This document shows positions 15,353 to 17,740 of a DNA stretch of 17,740 nt, in pieces; position 1 is the first letter of the stretch; each line of letters starts with the position of its first letter. The notes beneath the pieces are model-generated. The model did no database searches. It worked only from the letters and a program-made list of their open reading frames with translations, and was not told the DNA's origin. This stretch comes from Actinomycetes bacterium (GTDB lineage: Bacteria > Actinomycetota > Actinomycetes > Mycobacteriales > Mycobacteriaceae): the NCBI GenBank assembly GCA_023404955.1, contig JAEXZY010000023.1:1-17740 (forward strand). The letters are read 5' to 3'. Both the position numbers and the translations under genes were made by a program.

Positions 15353-16399
15353 CTACAGGTGCGGCGCGGCCCTGCCACTGATCAAGGGCAGGTCGAGGTA
15401 GGTGGCGATGCCCGGCGCGGCGGCGCAGACCGCGGGCACCGAATTCACACAATGGGCAGCCGTTCCGACGACGCCGTACTCGGGTCCCTGCCCGCCGACC
15501 TCGGACTGGAACCCCGTCACCGTCACCGTGAAGTCGGGATTGCCGCGCACCTCCATCTCGTAGCGCTGCCCGGCCGGGCCGAAGGACCATGCGGGGTCGA
15601 GGTGCTCCTCCCCCATCAGCCAGTTCACCGTCACCCGGACCACGGCCTCGCCGTCGACGAGGGCCTCCCAGTGGAACTTCCGCCCCGCCACCTGTCCAGG
15701 CTCGATCGGCCCCATCGGTGAGTCGATCGTGGCCGTGGCCACCGCGATCTCCTGCGTGGCGCGAACCCGCGGATCAGCGTGAAAACCCAGTTGGTCCACA
15801 CACATTCGCACAGCCTGGATGAACCCGGCGTCGAGCATCTTCTGCATCGGTCCGGTCAGCGCCTTGTCCGGCGTCTCGCCGAAACCCATCACGTGGCGTA
15901 GCACATCGGGCGCCTCGTAGGTGCGCAGATCGGAGAACTCCTCGGCCCGCACGAACGTCACACCGGTCGACATCGCCGAGAGCATCAGCGGGAACTTCTC
16001 GCTGATACCGCCGGGTGCGATACCGGTGCCGTGCAACGTCGCATCACCGGCCAGCGCGGCCTCGCGCAGCGGCGCGCCACTGCGCTCGCTGGGGTACAGC
16101 CAGCCGACCGGGGTGACGACGTTCTTGCCGGCGCGCAGCAGCGCGGCGACCTCGTCGGGGTTGGCGATCAAGGGGGCGTAGATGACCGCGTCGGCGTCCA
16201 TCGCGAGGACGTCGTCGATGCTGTTGGTCGCCGTGACGCCCAGCGGGGCCGTGCCGATGAGGTCGCCGACGTCGCGCCCGGCCTTGGCGGTGGAATGCAC
16301 CCAGCAGCCGACCAGCTCCAACTCGGGGTGCTCGAGCACGCCTTTGATCGCGGCGACGCCGACACCGCCGGTCGCCCACTGAACGACGCGCAGCGCCAT
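15353..16399 (-). CDS. NAD(P)-dependent dehydrogenase with dihydrodipicolinate-reductase-like N-terminus (Rv1059-like)
   Basis: The 348-residue protein opens with a Rossmann fold, VVQWATGGVGVAAIKG (5-20), followed by VGCWVHS near 30-36. The fold and length match the family that includes 2,4-diaminopentanoate dehydrogenase and many uncharacterised mycobacterial proteins annotated as dihydrodipicolinate-reductase-like. GTGIAPGGISEKFP near 124-137 is a family-typical segment. It is not a DapB: it is much longer and lacks an obvious DapB substrate motif. The start is ATG 16397-16399 with GAGGAGG 4 nt upstream. The gene is divergent from a sterol-carrier-type thiolase, and an exact TNNAACNNGTTNNA sequence lies between them. 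That context suggests a role in steroid or other polycyclic catabolism, though substrate is unknown. Confidence 0.82.
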   Translation of the reverse strand: MALRVVQWATGGVGVAAIKGVLEHPELELVGCWVHSTAKAGRDVGDLIGTAPLGVTATNSIDDVLAMDADAVIYAPLIANPDEVAALLRAGKNVVTPVGWLYPSERSGAPLREAALAGDATLHGTGIAPGGISEKFPLMLSAMSTGVTFVRAEEFSDLRTYEAPDVLRHVMGFGETPDKALTGPMQKMLDAGFIQAVRMCVDQLGFHADPRVRATQEIAVATATIDSPMGPIEPGQVAGRKFHWEALVDGEAVVRVTVNWLMGEEHLDPAWSFGPAGQRYEMEVRGNPDFTVTVTGFQSEVGGQGPEYGVVGTAAHCVNSVPAVCAAAPGIATYLDLPLISGRAAPHL

Positions 16400-16417
16400 C
16401 CCGCCTCCTCGTGAAAT

Positions 16418-16431
16418 TGGAACGTGTTCTA
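16418..16431. promoter_or_regulatory. Probable KstR operator
   Basis: TGGAACGTGTTCTA fits the KstR half-site pattern TNNAACNNGTTNNA exactly, with a GAAC/GTTC dyad. KstR is the TetR-family repressor of cholesterol-catabolism genes in mycobacteria and rhodococci. The site lies 18 bases upstream of one start codon and 56 bases upstream of the other, in the middle of a divergent gene pair, so one dimer could repress both. KstR itself is not in the window. Confidence 0.7.
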
Positions 16432-16487
16432 CTCAGATGTACACCAGCGCCCGGCGGGCCGGTCGCGATTGGCGAAGGGATCAGAAC

Positions 16488-17675
16488 ATGAAGCGAGTGT
16501 TCGTCGTCGGCGTGGGGATGACGAAGTTCGAGAAGCCCGGTCGACGGGAGGGCTGGGACTACCCCGACATGGCGCGCGAGTCCGGCACGAACGCGCTCGC
16601 CGATGCCGGGATCGAGTACTCCGAGATCGAGCAGGGCTTCGTCGGGTTCTGCACCGGCGACTCGACCTCGGGTCAGCGGGCGCTCTACGAACTCGGGATG
16701 ACGGGCATCCCGATCGTCAACGTCAACAACAACTGCTCGACGGGGTCGACGGCGCTGTACCTCGGCGCCCAGTCGATCCGCGGCGGGCTGGCCGACTGCG
16801 TGCTGGCGCTCGGCTTCGAGAAGATGCAGCCCGGCTCGCTCGGCGGCGGCGCCGACGACCGCGAATCGCCGATGAAGCGACACATCATGGCGCTCAACGA
16901 CATTGACGCGATGCAGTTCCCGGTGGCGCCGTGGATGTTCGGGGCCGCGGGCCGCGAGCACATGCAGAAGTACGGCAGCACCGCCGAACACTTCGCCAAG
17001 ATCGGGTTCAAGAACCACAAGCACTCGGTCAACAATCCGTACGCGCAGTTCCAGGACGAGTACAGCCTCGACGACATCCTGGCCGCGAAGATGATCTCCG
17101 ATCCGTTGACCAAGCTGCAGTGCTCGCCGACGTCGGACGGTTCGGCTGCGGTGGTGCTGGCCAGTGAGGACTTCGTGGATCGGCACGGCCTGGCGGGCCG
17201 GGCGGTCGAGATCGTTGGGCAGTCGATGACCACCGACTTCGCCTCGACCTTCGACGGCAGTGCAGCCAACATCATCGGCTACGACATGAACGTGCAGGCC
17301 GCGCAGAAGGTCTACGACCAGTCCGGCCTCGGGCCGCAGGATTTCCAGGTGATCGAGCTGCATGACTGCTTCTCGGCCAACGAGCTGCTGCTCTACGAAG
17401 CCCTCGGGCTGTGTGGGCCGGGCGAGGCGCCGAAGCTGATCGACGACGAGGACACCACCTACGGCGGTCGCTGGGTGGTCAATCCGTCGGGCGGGCTGAT
17501 CTCCAAGGGCCATCCCCTGGGCGCGACCGGCCTGGCCCAGTGCAGCGAGCTGACCTGGCAGTTGCGTGGTGATGCCGACAAGCGTCAGGTCGACGATGTG
17601 ACGGCGGCGCTGCAGCACAACATCGGGCTCGGCGGCGCCGCGGTCGTGACGGCCTACCAGCGCGCCGACCGCTGA
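16488..17675 (+). CDS. Sterol-carrier-protein-type thiolase (lipid-transfer protein, Ltp-like)
   Basis: The 395-residue protein belongs to the SCP2/SCP-x thiolase branch. The nucleophilic cysteine is C83 in NVNNNCSTGSTAL, HDCFSANE is at 292-299, GHPLGATG with H342 is at 341-348, and the C-terminal HNIGLGGA contains H377 where classical thiolases carry a second cysteine. It lacks a sterol-carrier domain, as in mycobacterial Ltp proteins. The N-terminus (GVGMTKFEKPGRREGWDYP) resembles what I recall of Ltp1 (Rv2790c), but I cannot separate orthologue from paralogue. Family members act as thiolases or, with a DUF35 partner, as retro-aldolases that shorten steroid side chains. No DUF35 or MaoC partner is visible in the window. 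ATG 16488 is chosen for its GAAGGGA site 7 nt upstream; the open frame extends 17 codons further, across the operator region. Confidence 0.9.
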   Translation: MKRVFVVGVGMTKFEKPGRREGWDYPDMARESGTNALADAGIEYSEIEQGFVGFCTGDSTSGQRALYELGMTGIPIVNVNNNCSTGSTALYLGAQSIRGGLADCVLALGFEKMQPGSLGGGADDRESPMKRHIMALNDIDAMQFPVAPWMFGAAGREHMQKYGSTAEHFAKIGFKNHKHSVNNPYAQFQDEYSLDDILAAKMISDPLTKLQCSPTSDGSAAVVLASEDFVDRHGLAGRAVEIVGQSMTTDFASTFDGSAANIIGYDMNVQAAQKVYDQSGLGPQDFQVIELHDCFSANELLLYEALGLCGPGEAPKLIDDEDTTYGGRWVVNPSGGLISKGHPLGATGLAQCSELTWQLRGDADKRQVDDVTAALQHNIGLGGAAVVTAYQRADR

Positions 17676-17693
17676 ATTTTCTTCCGGCGACCA

Positions 17694-17740
17694 GTCGCGA
17701 ACTCGAGTGACACGCCGGGCGAAATGCTCGAGTTCGCGAC
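17694..17740. repeat. Long palindrome at the right edge (14-bp arms or longer)
   Basis: GTCGCGAACTCGAG (17694-17707) and CTCGAGTTCGCGAC (17727-17740) are perfect complements around a 19-nt loop. The hairpin begins 18 nt after the thiolase stop codon and is cut by the end of the window, so the arms may be longer. It could be a terminator for the thiolase gene, but neither arm is followed by a visible T tract. Its build resembles the palindrome at 5929-5984, although the sequence is different. Confidence 0.7.

Noticed and set aside
16044..17618. A 524-codon open frame on the minus strand opposite the thiolase and the intergenic region
   Set aside because: It runs antisense through two well-supported genes, crosses the operator region and has Arg/Val/Asp/His-rich composition typical of antisense frames in high-GC DNA. 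The thiolase on the other strand has all its catalytic motifs.

Overview
The window is high-GC actinobacterial DNA that I read as a chromosomal segment of a mycobacterium, probably an environmental Mycolicibacterium-type species. The evidence is gene content and order. From left to right the genes match the M. tuberculosis H37Rv block from Rv1078 down to about Rv1059, read in the reverse direction: pra, cbs, lipU, a GDSL-type esterase (Rv1075c-like), fadA3, an Rv1073-like gene, a Bax-inhibitor-like membrane protein (Rv1072-like), echA9, echA8, an Rv1069c-like membrane hydrolase, rhodanese (Rv1066-like), cysteine dioxygenase (Rv1065-like), lpqV, two patatin-like lipases (Rv1063c- and Rv1062-like) and an Rv1059-like dehydrogenase. 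These assignments rest on recalled protein lengths and motifs, not on a search. The window ends with a sterol-carrier-type thiolase.

Layout. Positions 1-3500 hold a minus-strand group (lipU, cbs, pra) covering sulfur metabolism, lipid hydrolysis and a proline-rich membrane antigen. From 3687 to 5917 a probable plus-strand operon encodes an exported SGNH esterase and the thiolase FadA3. From 5924 to 6883 lies a self-contained unit: an AbiEi/DUF559-type nuclease-like gene bracketed by perfect 21-bp inverted repeats, one of which encodes the end of the protein. From 6931 to 11545 a minus-strand BI-1-like membrane gene with a clear intrinsic terminator is divergent from echA9-echA8, which code for a 3-hydroxyisobutyryl-CoA hydrolase-like protein and a crotonase, followed by a polytopic alpha/beta hydrolase. 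From 11555 to 12458 a minus-strand pair links cysteine dioxygenase and a single-domain rhodanese. From 12657 to 15327 there are lipoprotein LpqV, a small VOC-fold protein and two patatin-like lipases meeting tail to tail. From 15353 to 17675 a dehydrogenase and a thiolase are divergent around a sequence that exactly fits the KstR operator pattern, which points to sterol catabolism.

Functional theme. Most genes concern acyl-CoA and lipid turnover (three esterases or hydrolases, two patatins, two thiolases, two crotonase-fold enzymes), with a minor sulfur amino-acid theme (Cbs, cysteine dioxygenase, rhodanese). Several genes have a TANNNT -10 hexamer 6-7 nt before the start codon and no Shine-Dalgarno sequence. 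This is the leaderless arrangement common in mycobacteria, and it fixes several start codons. The most unusual element is the repeat-bounded nuclease-like cassette at 5924-6883. A second long palindrome at the right edge of the window may belong to a similar class of repeat. No tRNA, rRNA, CRISPR array or classical insertion sequence was seen, and no gene-free stretch exceeds 300 bases.
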